Source of the DNA: Burkholderia pyrrocinia
Lineage (GTDB): Bacteria; Pseudomonadota; Gammaproteobacteria; Burkholderiales; Burkholderiaceae
DNA length: 64,000 nucleotides
Assembly: GCF_001028665.1 (NCBI RefSeq)
Contig: NZ_CP011504.1
Location: 2,046,001 to 2,110,000, forward strand
Reading direction: 5' to 3'
Part shown: piece after piece, positions 26,766-38,000 of the stretch
Layout: every line of letters starts with the position of its first letter
Position numbering within the stretch: position 1 is the first letter of the stretch
Position numbers and translations under genes: made by a program
Notes under the pieces: model-generated
What the model was told of the DNA's origin: nothing
Databases searched by the model: none
What the model saw: the letters and a program-made list of their open reading frames with translations, nothing else

Positions 26766-27043
26766 CGCACGCCGGGGCGGGCCACGTCAGGCGCGGCGGC
26801 ATGCTGCCCCTTTTTCTCGGTCTGCTGGCCTGCGCAGCCGTCCGTTCCGATTCGATATGGCCCTTTGCGCGAACATGCGCGCACGGCGCTTGACGCCATT
26901 TTTTTTCCGGTCGTCACCGGAATTCATCGGTGAATTATTGCTGAATTATTTCTTCGTACTATGGCTCGACCGTCACGCCTGACGGCGGGCCGCGAGGTTG
27001 CGCCGCGCGTGACGGAACAGGTCAACAGGGGCGAACAAATCAA
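26766..27043. other. intergenic region between sctU and asnB
   Basis: It holds possible operon-end signals: GGGGCGG (26774-26780) can pair with CTGCCCC (26804-26810) before TTTTT, and a short GGCG/CGCC hairpin precedes an eight-T run near 26909-26916. Then come two TGAATTATT repeats 11 nt apart (26931 and 26942), candidate regulator sites for asnB. The asnB promoter itself is not obvious. Confidence 0.45.
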
Positions 27044-29011
27044 ATGTGTGGAATCGACGGCTTTCTGAATACCGTCGCCATCGATGAGGAGACAGCGCGC
27101 GGCACGCTCGCGCGAATGACGGCGAGCCTCGCGCATCGTGGGCCGGACGGGCAGGGCATCTGGGTCGATCCGGAAGCCGGTATCGCGCTCGGCCACCGGC
27201 GGCTGGCGATCGTCGACCTGTCGGTGCATGGCCGACAGCCGATGGCATCCGCGTGCGGCCGCTACGTCATGGTCTTCAACGGCGAAATCTACAACCATCG
27301 CGAACTGCGCGCGGAACTCGAGCGCGCGGGTCGCGCACCGGCGTGGCGCGGCCACTCCGACAGCGAGGTGCTGATCGCGGCGATCGTCGCGTGGGGTGTC
27401 GAGGCGACGTTGCGGCGCGCGACCGGCATGTTCGCGTTCGCGCTGTGGAATCGCGCGTCGCGGGTGCTGACGCTCGCGCGCGACCGGATCGGCGAGAAGC
27501 CGCTCTACTACGGCCGGATCGGCGACGCGCTCGTGTTCGCGTCGGAGCTGAAGGCGCTGCGCGGCTATCCGGGCTTCGACGGCACGGTCGACCGCGACGC
27601 GCTGTGCCTGTACCTGCGCCAGTCGAGCGTGCCCGCGCCGTACACGATCTATCGCGGCATCCACAAGCTGCCGCCCGGCACGTACATCCAGTTCGAGCAT
27701 GCGCGCGACACGCCGCCCGTGCGCGCGTACTGGACGCTCGGACAGGCGATCGAGAGCGGCCGCGAGCAGCCGTTCGAGGGCAGTGCCGACGAGGCCGTCG
27801 GCCAGCTCGACGCGATCCTGCGCCAGGCCGTCGCGCGGCAGATGGAAGCCGACGTGCCGCTTGGCGCGTTCCTGTCGGGCGGCGTCGATTCGTCGGCGAT
27901 CGTCGCGCTGATGCAGGCGCAATCGGCGACGCCGGTCGACACGTTTACGATCGGCTTCCATGAAGCCGGCTACGACGAGGCCGGTTACGCGAAGGCTGTC
28001 GCGCGCCATCTCGGCACGCGGCATACCGAACTCTACGTGACGGCCGACCATGCGCTCGGCGTCGTGCCGAAGCTGCCGTCGATCTACGACGAGCCGTTCG
28101 CCGATGCATCGCAGATCCCGACCTTTCTCGTGTCGGAGCTGACGCGCCGGCATGTGAAGGTGAGCCTGTCCGGCGACGGCGGCGACGAGTTGTTCGGCGG
28201 TTATACGCGCTATTTCCTGACGCCGCGCCTGTGGCGCAAGCTGCATCGCGTGCCGGCCGCCGTGCGCGCGCGGATCGCCGCCGCGCTGCATGCGCTGCGG
28301 CCCGATCACGCGGACCAGCTCGCGGCCGTCGCGCAGGGCGCGTGGGGTGGCGTGGAGGCGCGCGAATCGGCGGCGCGCATCGGCGACCGCCTGCACAAGC
28401 TCGGCCATGTGATGACGGCCGAGAGCCGCATCGGCCTGTACCGGCTGCTGATGTCGTCGGTGCATCATCCCGAGCGCATCGCGCTGTCGGGGCAGGAGCC
28501 GCCGACGCCGCTCGACACGGCGTCCGCGTGGCCCGCGCACCTGAGCTTCGCGGAGCAGGCGATGGCGATCGATACGCTCACATATTTGCCGACCGACATC
28601 CTCGCGAAGGTCGACCGCGCGTCGATGGCCGTGAGCCTCGAGACGCGCATGCCGTTCCTCGACCATCACGTCGTCGAATTCGCGTGGCGCGTGCCGGCGT
28701 CGATACGCTTGCCGGAAGGGCAGTCGAAGGCGCTGCTGCGCCGGCTGCTCGACCAGTACGTGCCGTCGGCGCTGATCGACCGGCCGAAGCAGGGTTTCTG
28801 CGCGCCCGTCGATCACTGGCTGCGCGGCTCGCTGCGCGACTGGGCCGAGGCGCTGCTGCGGCCGTCGCGGTTGCGCGAAGAGGGTTTCTTCGATGCGGCC
28901 GCGGTCGAGCGCCTGTGGCGGCAGCACCAGACGGGGCGGATGAACTGGCAGCACCAGTTGTGGACGGTGCTGATGTTCCAGGCGTGGCTGGAGGCGCAGC
29001 GCGCGGGGTGA
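27044..29011 (+). CDS. asnB: asparagine synthetase, glutamine-hydrolysing (AsnB type)
   Basis: 655 residues. The N-terminal glutaminase domain begins MCGIDGF with the nucleophile Cys2 free, and includes LAHRGPDGQG, GHRRLAIVDLS and FNGEIYNHRELR. The C-terminal synthetase domain has the ATP-pyrophosphatase loop SGGVDSS (278-284) and the conserved SGDGGDELFGGYTRY and LETRMPFLDHHVVEFAWRVP. It makes asparagine, or amidates another carboxylate, using glutamine and ATP. It lies between the two halves of the T3SS locus and converges on the giant gene with a 52-nt gap. Many AsnB-like proteins in polysaccharide or peptide clusters modify other substrates, so a special role here is possible but not shown. 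Confidence 0.9.
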   Translation: MCGIDGFLNTVAIDEETARGTLARMTASLAHRGPDGQGIWVDPEAGIALGHRRLAIVDLSVHGRQPMASACGRYVMVFNGEIYNHRELRAELERAGRAPAWRGHSDSEVLIAAIVAWGVEATLRRATGMFAFALWNRASRVLTLARDRIGEKPLYYGRIGDALVFASELKALRGYPGFDGTVDRDALCLYLRQSSVPAPYTIYRGIHKLPPGTYIQFEHARDTPPVRAYWTLGQAIESGREQPFEGSADEAVGQLDAILRQAVARQMEADVPLGAFLSGGVDSSAIVALMQAQSATPVDTFTIGFHEAGYDEAGYAKAVARHLGTRHTELYVTADHALGVVPKLPSIYDEPFADASQIPTFLVSELTRRHVKVSLSGDGGDELFGGYTRYFLTPRLWRKLHRVPAAVRARIAAALHALRPDHADQLAAVAQGAWGGVEARESAARIGDRLHKLGHVMTAESRIGLYRLLMSSVHHPERIALSGQEPPTPLDTASAWPAHLSFAEQAMAIDTLTYLPTDILAKVDRASMAVSLETRMPFLDHHVVEFAWRVPASIRLPEGQSKALLRRLLDQYVPSALIDRPKQGFCAPVDHWLRGSLRDWAEALLRPSRLREEGFFDAAAVERLWRQHQTGRMNWQHQLWTVLMFQAWLEAQRAG

Positions 29012-29063
29012 CGCGGCGCGCTGCGCGGTCGGGGTTTGCTCTTTCCGGCCGCCGGGCTGAACG

Positions 29064-32000
29064 TCAGCCGACGTTCAGCGGCGTGCCGATCGCGAGGCTG
29101 CCCGGATTACCGGCGGCCGACGGATTGAGCTGCAGGATCTCGTTCAGCGCGCGCGCATCCTGCTCGTTGCGCGTCATCGCCTGCTGGTCGGCGCGCGACA
29201 CGTGCGCGGCGTCGAGCAGCGACTGGCGATGCTGGTCCGCGATCACCCACAGCGAATCGCCGGCGACGACGATGTAGGGCTGGGGGGCGTTTGACGGCGA
29301 CGGCGGGTTCGATGGCGTGCCTTGCGACGGTTGCGGCTGCGAGGGCGAGGCGCTCGCCGAAGGCGACGGCGAGGCGCTTGGCGGCGCACTCGGTGACGCA
29401 CTTGGCGAAGCACTTGGCGATGCGCCCGGCGCGACGTTCGACTGCGATGATCCGCCGCCGAAAAACCAGTTGAACACGCCCCCGATCACGGGCGCGATGC
29501 CCATGACGAACTTGTAGCCGAATGCGGCGACCGGAATCATGATCACCGCGGTCGGGATCTTCTTGACGAAAGGCGTCGCGTTCGGGAAGTGCGTGTTGAG
29601 GCGGCCGGCGAGCAGCAGCGCGGTCATGGAGCCGGTCGCGAACGCAAGATCGTATTGGCCCTTGCCCAATTGGGACGCGGTCGTGAATCCACCGAGCGCG
29701 ACCGACGCGAAGTCGCCCGTCGAATCGAGCAGGCGCACGATACGGCTGCGTTTGTCCGCGTTCACGCGCCGCGACACCATCAGGAGCGACGCACCGGCGT
29801 AGGCGGTGCCGAGCACGCCGCCGACGATGGCTGTCGAGCCGGCCGTGACGTCGAACCAGGCATGCGCGCCGTGCGCTTCGGCGATCTTGAGAATGCCGCT
29901 CGCGACCGCCGCAACCGACGCGACCGCCGTGCCCGCGCGCCCCGTGATACCCAGCAGGCTGCGCGGATTGCCCGCATGCAGCTGCTGAAGCGACGTGCCG
30001 CCGACGAATCCCTGCATTTGCGTGAGCACGTCGTCGGCGAGCGCCGTGATGTTCGTTTTGGCATCGTCGAAGCTCATCGTCCCGTGCCGGTATTGCTCGA
30101 CGTATTGCGTCGCCTTCGCTTGCGCGTGGCGCACCGCGGCCTCGAGCTGGCGAAGCCGATGTTCTCCGTAGTCGTGCGTCGTCGAGTTGAATTGACGGGC
30201 GAGCGTGGCGCCGAGGTGCGTGATGGCCGCCACCGCGGCCTTCGGATCGCCCGACTGCAGGCTGCGGATCGCGCCCTGATGCATCACCTGGAACACGCGT
30301 CCGAGACGCGACGCGAGCAGAAACGACGACGCCGTGTTACCCAGCGCGGTCGTGTCCAGCCAGTGGACCGCAGCGCCCAGGCCGATCAGGCCGGACGCGC
30401 CGAGGACGGCCCCGCTCGCGATCTTCGCCTTGCGCGTGTCGGACGGGTCTTTCGACAGTCGGTGCACGCGCAGCGCGTTGAGCCGTGCGCTGGCCTCGTC
30501 CATCGTGGCGCTCGGCATTTCGGGCTGCGCGATGGCCTTGCGCGCGACGCCGATCGGTAGCGACGCGTCATACTGCAGCGCTTTCTGGCCGGTGACGTTC
30601 TTCCAGTACACGCGGCTGTCGGCCGCCGATATCGATGCAAGCGACGGTCGCTCGGGAACGCCGTCGCGATGGCTGTCGAGCCATTTTTTGCCGGCCTCAT
30701 GAGCCCGCTTCGCGAGCCGGTTGTGGGGCGCCTTGCTGTTCCATAGCGTTTGCGCCGTCTCGTTCGTCGCCCGGCGTGCCTGATTCAGCAGCGTCGACGT
30801 GTTGCCTTCGTACAGCGCGACGCGTAATTCCGCGATCTCGGCGTCGGACATCTTGTGCGCCTTTTTCGCGATGCGCTCGATTTCCGAGAACAGGAATCGC
30901 TGCTGGTTCGCGAAATCCTGCGCGCCGACCGGTTCGAACACGCGGGTCAGCGCATCGCCGCCGTGCAGTCTCGCGAATTTTTCAGGGGCGTTTTTCCCGT
31001 AGTCGGCGATCTTCGCCGCCAGGGCGCGCGTCAGATCCGCATTCGCGATGAAGTCGTCGCCGTGCGTGCCCCACGACAGGCCGACATGCACCCAGTCGAG
31101 CTGCTTGCGGCCCAGGATTGCGTCGAGCAATGCGACGTGGCCTTCGCCCGGCACCGGCTCGAGCACGGCGTCCGAACCGTGGAAGGTCAGCAGCACGAGC
31201 GGTGAGGGTTTGCCGCCGTTCTGCGCCGCCCATGTTTCGAGCGCCTCGCCGATGCGCCGCATTTCCGCGTAGCCGTTGTTCGTGCCGGCCATCGCATGGC
31301 CGTCTTCCAGCGACACACGGGGCCGCGACGGTGCAGCTTCGATGCGCAGCAGGAAGCCGTATTCCGAGGCCGCCGTGAGCCACTTGTGCAAGTGGGCGAG
31401 GTCGTCGAGTTCGAGCGTGTGCTGCGTGCCGTCGGCGTCCGTACGCGTGAGCGTCGCCGTATCGTCGTCGTAACGCGCGCCGGACGGATCACCGAAGCGT
31501 TTGGCGCGCTGGATGAACCCCGGATCCTGCAGGGCGCCCATCGCGGCGGCGAGCGAATACGGATCGACCTGCAGCGCGACGGCCGGTAGTGCGCCGCCAT
31601 ACCGCTTGATATAGCGCTTCATCTGCTCGGGATCGTCGCGCAGCGAGAACGAGCGCGACATCGGGACGAAGCGGTCGGCGAGATCGGTCAGCTTGGCCCG
31701 CATGGCCAGCGTCACGTATCGCCTGATCAGCTTTCTGTCCGTGCTGCGCGCCGCGCCGATCCACTGCGCGCCCCGCATGAACAGATTGCGCTGGGCGGGG
31801 GCGCGGGTGAAAGCGCCATGCGGGTGCAGGCTCGATGCCTCACGCCACATGTGCAGCGTCCCGAAGATCTTCTTCGCCAGTACGGCATCGGCGAGGATGG
31901 CCTTCGGCGGGTCGGTGAACGTGAGGCCGTTGCCTTCCTTGCGCCCCACGTCGCGCTTGCCCCATTCGGTGAGGCGCTCGAGCGTCGACGCGAAATCGGC

Positions 32001-35000
32001 GATCTTCGCGTTGCCGTAGCGTGTGACCGATTCGACGATCGTGCCCGATACGTACGCCGGTTGGAACGGATTGAGCGCGATCGGTTTCGGGGGCGGCGCG
32101 GCGGGCGGCCTGGCCGGTGCGACGGCGGCCGGCTGCGTTCGCTGGGCGCCGCGCGCGGCATGCCTGCCTTTGCGACCTTTTCGGCCGGCCTTGCCGCCGT
32201 TGCCCGCTTGCGTGCCTTTGCCGCTTTGGCTCGCAGTGGGCGGCGCGGCCGCCGCCGCCGGCTGCGCGGCTTGCAGCGCGGCCGCCTTGAGCGCGGCGGC
32301 ACGCGGCTCGAACACGTCGGGGGCGAGCCTCGAAAGCAGGAAATGCTGATTGCCGCTATACGGCCCGCGGCCGATCGTCGCCCGCTCCAGCGGCAGGCCG
32401 GGGTTGTCCGGATCGCGGAACTGGCCGACGTCGTCGTACCAGCGCACCGTGCCGTTCTCCACCGCGACGAGGCCGGTCAGCGACCCGGTCAGCACATCGG
32501 TGACCGTGCCTTCGTGGTCGTACACGTACACGTAGTGACCGTCGGGGATTTTGCCCATCTCGAGCGCGGTGAACAGTTCGCTCGCGTGCTGCGCGTTGAA
32601 GTCGAGCGCGCTGTCCGCGGTCGTCGGCAGCAGGTGCGGCACGCCCGCATCCGCTGCCGCGCGGTTCTCGTGCCGCAGCGACGGGCGCGTCCATCCGAGC
32701 GTGCGCTGGACATACGCGTCCGGCTTCGACCACGGTATCTTCGGGTTGTCGAGCGGGCGGCGCATCTTGGCCGGCGCGAAGCCGCCATAGCTTTCGACGA
32801 CGTCGTGCGCGACCTTCGCGACGACGAAATGCACGCCGCGGCGCCCGCCGGGCAATACGCGGAAGCGACGCCGGAACGCGACGGCGAGGTCGCGCGATTC
32901 GATCGTGGCATCGCCGAGCGACGTCTTTTCGACGTACGTCCATTTCCCGGCGCCATCGCGCGTCGCGTAGCCGAGCACCGTGCCGGTCTTGCGTTCGACT
33001 GCATAGACCGTCGTCCCCGCGCCGGGATCGTGTCGTGCCGCCGGTTTCGGTCGCAGGAAGCGCGGCGCGCTATCGAGCTTGTTCACGTTTTCGACGACCT
33101 CCGCGTCGACCCCCGTGTCCGACGGCTCGACGTCCCATGCGCGGAGTTCGTCGAAGTACGCGTTGATCCGTGCGGCGCCGCCGAACTTGCGCAACTCGGC
33201 GAGCGTGACGGGCGACACGTAGTAATCGTAATTCCCGCGGCCCGCGGCGCCTTTGTCCTTCAGTGCAAGAAAGGCGTGCTGCAACAGGTTCGGATCGATA
33301 TCGGCCGATGCGGCCTCTTTGTCGACAAACTTGCCGTGTGCGTTCGTCTGGAAGCTCGCGATGAATTCGGGCTGCGGATGGATCGCATCGAGCCGGTCGG
33401 CGGGGCGGTCGGTGTGCAGTGCGATCAGCACGTGCGCGTCGGTGCCGAACGCTGCCTTCATCGCATCGATGCTGTCGAGCTGGTCGCCGTCGATGCGGAT
33501 CAGGTCGCGCTTGCCGTGCGTCGCGAGCAGATCGAGCGCGCGCTGTTCGCGCTTGGCGGCCTTGCGGGCGGCGAGCCCGCGCGCCGGCCGATGCGCTGGG
33601 GAGGCCGGCGCGGCCATTTCGCGCGGCACGCCGCCGGCCTGCATGCGCGCGATCTGGCTCGCGTAGTAGTCGCGATAGGTCGCATAGCCGGGCACCGACG
33701 GCTCGGCGTCGCCGAACGCGTCCGCGAGCCGGCGCAGGCCGGCTTCGTCGCCGGGCATCACGCGGTCGGCTTCGCGCGCGATCGCGTCGGGCAGGAGGAC
33801 ATCCTTCGAGATGTCGATGCCCATGTCGTCGATGAGCTCGCGGCGCACCGCGAACGCGTTCGCCTGCGCACGCGCTTCGGCCATCAGCGCGCGATCGACC
33901 GGCGTATCTGTCGAGGCGTGGTCGAGCAGGCGTCCGGCGATTGCTTCGACCGCATGCTGCGCTTCGTGCGCGAGCGCGTACACGAGCGTACCGGTGTGGC
34001 GTAGCCGGCCGTCGAGCACGATGCGCTGCTTGTCCGTATCGATCCGGCTGCCGCGCCCGGGCCGGCCGACCACGACCTTCCAGCCGGCGGCCTGCGCCTG
34101 AGCGATCTGTCCGCTCAGCAGCGTCGAGCGGTCGACGAGCGCGAGCGCTTCCTTCGACAGCGGCGCGCCGCCGAACCGCATCCGGATCCGCGTGATGACG
34201 GACGGCTTTTGAACGAACGCATCGGGCGGCAGCGTGTCGGCGATGACCGGGCGCGCGACGGCGATATCGCCCTGTTCGAGGCCGCGCGTGAGCAGCCGTT
34301 CGAGTTCGGTGAGTTTCTCGAGCGTCGTCAGGTGTTCGATCGGGTCGCGCGAGACCGGGCCGGGATCGCTCAGCAGGAAGTCGCCCTTGCGCGTAAAGAT
34401 GCCCTGAAGGTCGAACGCGAGGCCTTCGCGTTCGACGACCGTGCGAATCTTCCGGACGTGTTCCAGCGCGGCCCGCGTGACGACGCGTGGCAGCGTGCCG
34501 GTCGCGGCCATCGTGTGCGTATGCAGGACGCCGAGCGGGCGGTACAGCACGCCGACGCGGCCGAGCACCGAGAACGGGCCGCTCATCGTGACCGTCTGCA
34601 ATCCGTACGAACGCAGATCGTCGAGCGCGAGCCGTTCGTCGACCGCCGCGCGCACGTGACCGGATTCCGGGTGTGCGTGGCGATCGTAGATGCCGAGCGC
34701 GGCGTCGTCGCCGAGCGCGAATACGGTTTTTTCGCCGCCGGCGCCGAGCAGTTCGCCGGCTTCGTGCACGACGTCGACACGCGCGTCGCGGTCGCCGTGC
34801 GCATAGACGCCGAGCGGGTCCGCGTTCAGCGGGCCGAGATCGTGCGGCGCGGCGGGCGCCGGATCGAGGCGATGGAATGTGCCGGTGTCGAGCAGCGCGC
34901 CGTGCGCACCGACCGCCTCCGCGGGTGCGGCAAACACGGGCCGTTGCCACAGGTTCGCGAGCCGCGCCGCATGCGCGGCGCCGTCGTGCTTCGCGGCGAG

Positions 35001-38000
35001 CACGATCGCATAGCCTTCCTGCACCACGAACGGCGGCGCCATCTCGAGCATGTATTCGTGCGTGCTGACCGGCTGGCCGTCGACGAGCAAGGTGCCGTCC
35101 GCGCGCGTGTCGGCGTGCAGCACGACCACGCGGCGCCCGGGGTCGATCGTGAAATGACGCGTGCGCTCGTCGGCAAGCTCGGCGGCATCGGGGCGCTCGC
35201 CCGCGCGGTACGGCGACGCGATCTCGGCATGCGCGCGACTCCAGGCGACGCGCGCATCGAAGCGGGCGATGCCGCGCGGTGCGGTGCCGGTTTCGTCCAT
35301 CCGCGGCGCGGGCATCCGGCGCGGCATGCCGCCGCGCCCCTTCTGGCGCGACCAGGCGTCGTTGTAGAACGCGCGATAGGTCGCGCCGTCCGCGCCCGAC
35401 GTATGCACGCCGCCCAGCGTGCTCGCCAGCCGGTCGACCGTGCCTGCGTAGTCGTGCGACCGTCCGCGCCAGTTCGCGCCTTCGCGCGCGATTGCGTCCG
35501 GTTGAGCGAGGTGCGCGGCAATGTCGGTGCCGCTTGTCAGCTTGATTTCGTAGCGGGCCTCGAACGCGCTGATCTGCGCGCGTGCCTCGGCCTCGAGCGC
35601 CTTGCGCGTGAAGCCGCCGCGCTGCCCGGAGTCGTGGTCCAGCACGCCGGCCATCGCTTCGACGGCCTTGCGCGATTCGCGTGCGAGCACGTACGTGATG
35701 CTGCCGGCATCGCGGAGGCCGCCGTCGATCGTCACGCGGCGCTTGCGCGTATCGACGTGGCTGCCGCGGCCGCGTTTGCCGATCGTCACGCGCCAGCCGG
35801 CGTCCTGCAGCATGCGCAACTGCGTCGCGAGCGTGCCCGACTGCATCGCGAGCGCCTGTACGGCTTCCGGCAGCGGTGCGCCGCCCAGACGCATCTGCAT
35901 CCGCGTGATCCAGCCGGGATGCGGAGTGGCGTAATCGGGCGTCGCGATGCCGGGCGTTTCCGCGGCCGCGGCGTGCTCCGAATCGGCGGGTGGCACCGGC
36001 GGGCGTTCGTCACCGGCATGCGTGCGGACGGTCTTGCCGCCCGCGGCTTCGGCGGTCGTCTCGTCGCCCCGGGAGGCGGCGGCCGTCCCGCGATCCGCCG
36101 CAGGTTTGGCCGCTGCTTCGGCAACGGCGGGGTGGTCCGGTTTGACCACCACGAGCACGCGGTTCGGCGCGCTGAATATGCCGTCGTGCGCGGTGACAGG
36201 TTCGGGCGTCGCGACCGTGCGCGGCACCGCCGGCTCGTTCGGGGCGCGCTTGCCGGCGAGCACGATCACCGTTTCGTCGGGAGCCGCGGGGCGCGACGAC
36301 GCCGGCGGTGCTTCTTCGGCCGCGGCCGCGGAAGGGCCGCTTTCCGTCGCCACCGTTTCCGGCTCCGGATCGAAGCGCAGCACCCGCGCATCGGCGCGCA
36401 ACTGCCCATCGGCGCCGAACGCGTCGGGTGCTGCCGCATAGACGGGTTTCTGCCAGCGGTTCGCCAGCTCGGGCGCGAGTGCCGCGTCGTGCTCGCCGGC
36501 GACGACGATCACGGGCTCGTCGAGGTCCTGCGGACGCGGGGCGGGCGCGCCCGGATCGCGGTTCGCCCCGTTACGCACGAGATAGACCGTGCGCTCGCCG
36601 GCCTGCATCGGCTCGACGCTCGGCCCGCGCGGCACCGCGATGCCGGCCGGGTCGGATGTCGCCGGCCGCGTGGCGGGCGCTTCGTCCGTCAGGTCGACGA
36701 CCCGTACATTGACGCGCGGCGGCGTGCCGTCCGGCTTCGTGCGCGTGCCGGCGCCGGCCGGTTCGTCGATATCGGCGGCGCGCGCAGCGGCGCTGCGGGT
36801 GGCCGTCGTGCGGTCCGCGTCGACGTCGTCGTGCTGCCGGTCGGCCTGCGCGCGCGACTCGCTCGTGCGCTGCGTACTGTGGGCATCGTGGGCCGCATTC
36901 GCGCTTTCGCCTTCGGCGGCGGCCTGCTGGACGCGGCGCGCCTCCCTCGCCGCGGCGTCACGCAACTGGTGGTGCAGGTCCTTGCCCTGGTCGATGACCT
37001 CGTCCAGCCTGTCGAGCCGCGACTTCGCGACGATGTTCGACGTCGTGCCGATGGCGCCGTCCGGGCCGAACGTCATGCGCTCGCCGGTGTCCGTCACGCT
37101 GTCGACCCGCGTGCCGTGGGACCAGGCCTTCGGTGACGCCGACACGACGGACAGCGTGCCGTCCTGGCCAAGCACCACCGACTTGCCGGGCGGCATCTGC
37201 TTTGCCGACGTCTTGTCGAGCACGCGGATCGGCTGATCTTCGTAGGTCAGCATCTTGTCGCCGACCATCAGTACGCCGTTGGGCGCGACCTTCACGGCCT
37301 CGCCGTCGAGCGTCGCGCGCGTGCGGCCGGCCGACAGCGATGCTGCGCCGTCCTTGTTCAGGATTCGCCCGATCGTCTGGTCATCGACCTTGACGACGTT
37401 GCCATCCGTCGTGTGCGCGGCAATCGGCCGGCCGGTGCGGGTGCGGATGCCCGTGACCGCGCGTTGCTTCGCGACGCCCGCACCCATCAGCGCGGTATTG
37501 ATGACGCCGGACTCGAACGCTTCGCCAGCCGCCTTCGTATTGCCGTGCAACAGGTCGACGCCGGATTCGACGAACGCCTCGCCGGCGCCGGCGATACCGG
37601 TCACGAACGCCGTGCGCCCCGCACCCTTGGCGATTACCGACGCGACCTTCGTCGTGACCGCGCGTTCGAACAGCTTCGTGCCTGCGAGTTTCGCGGCGCC
37701 GCCGGCAGCCATTGGCACGAGGTTGATGTAGTCGGCGCGGGCGCCGGCGTCGAACGGGCTGATGCTCTGGTCGTGCTCGAAGCGGTTGGCGAGATCGAGG
37801 CCCGCCTTCGTCATCGCCGAACCGATCGCCGTGTAGGTCATCCCCGCGCCGATGAGGTTCAGCGGCACGCCGATCGCCGCGCCGATCACCGTGCCGTCGA
37901 GCGCCGTGCCGATCACCTCGAGCGCCATCCCGCCGAGCAGCATCCCCATGTTGACGCCGGTGCCCGTGAAGAAATTCAGCGCGGAGTCGAACGGACTGTC

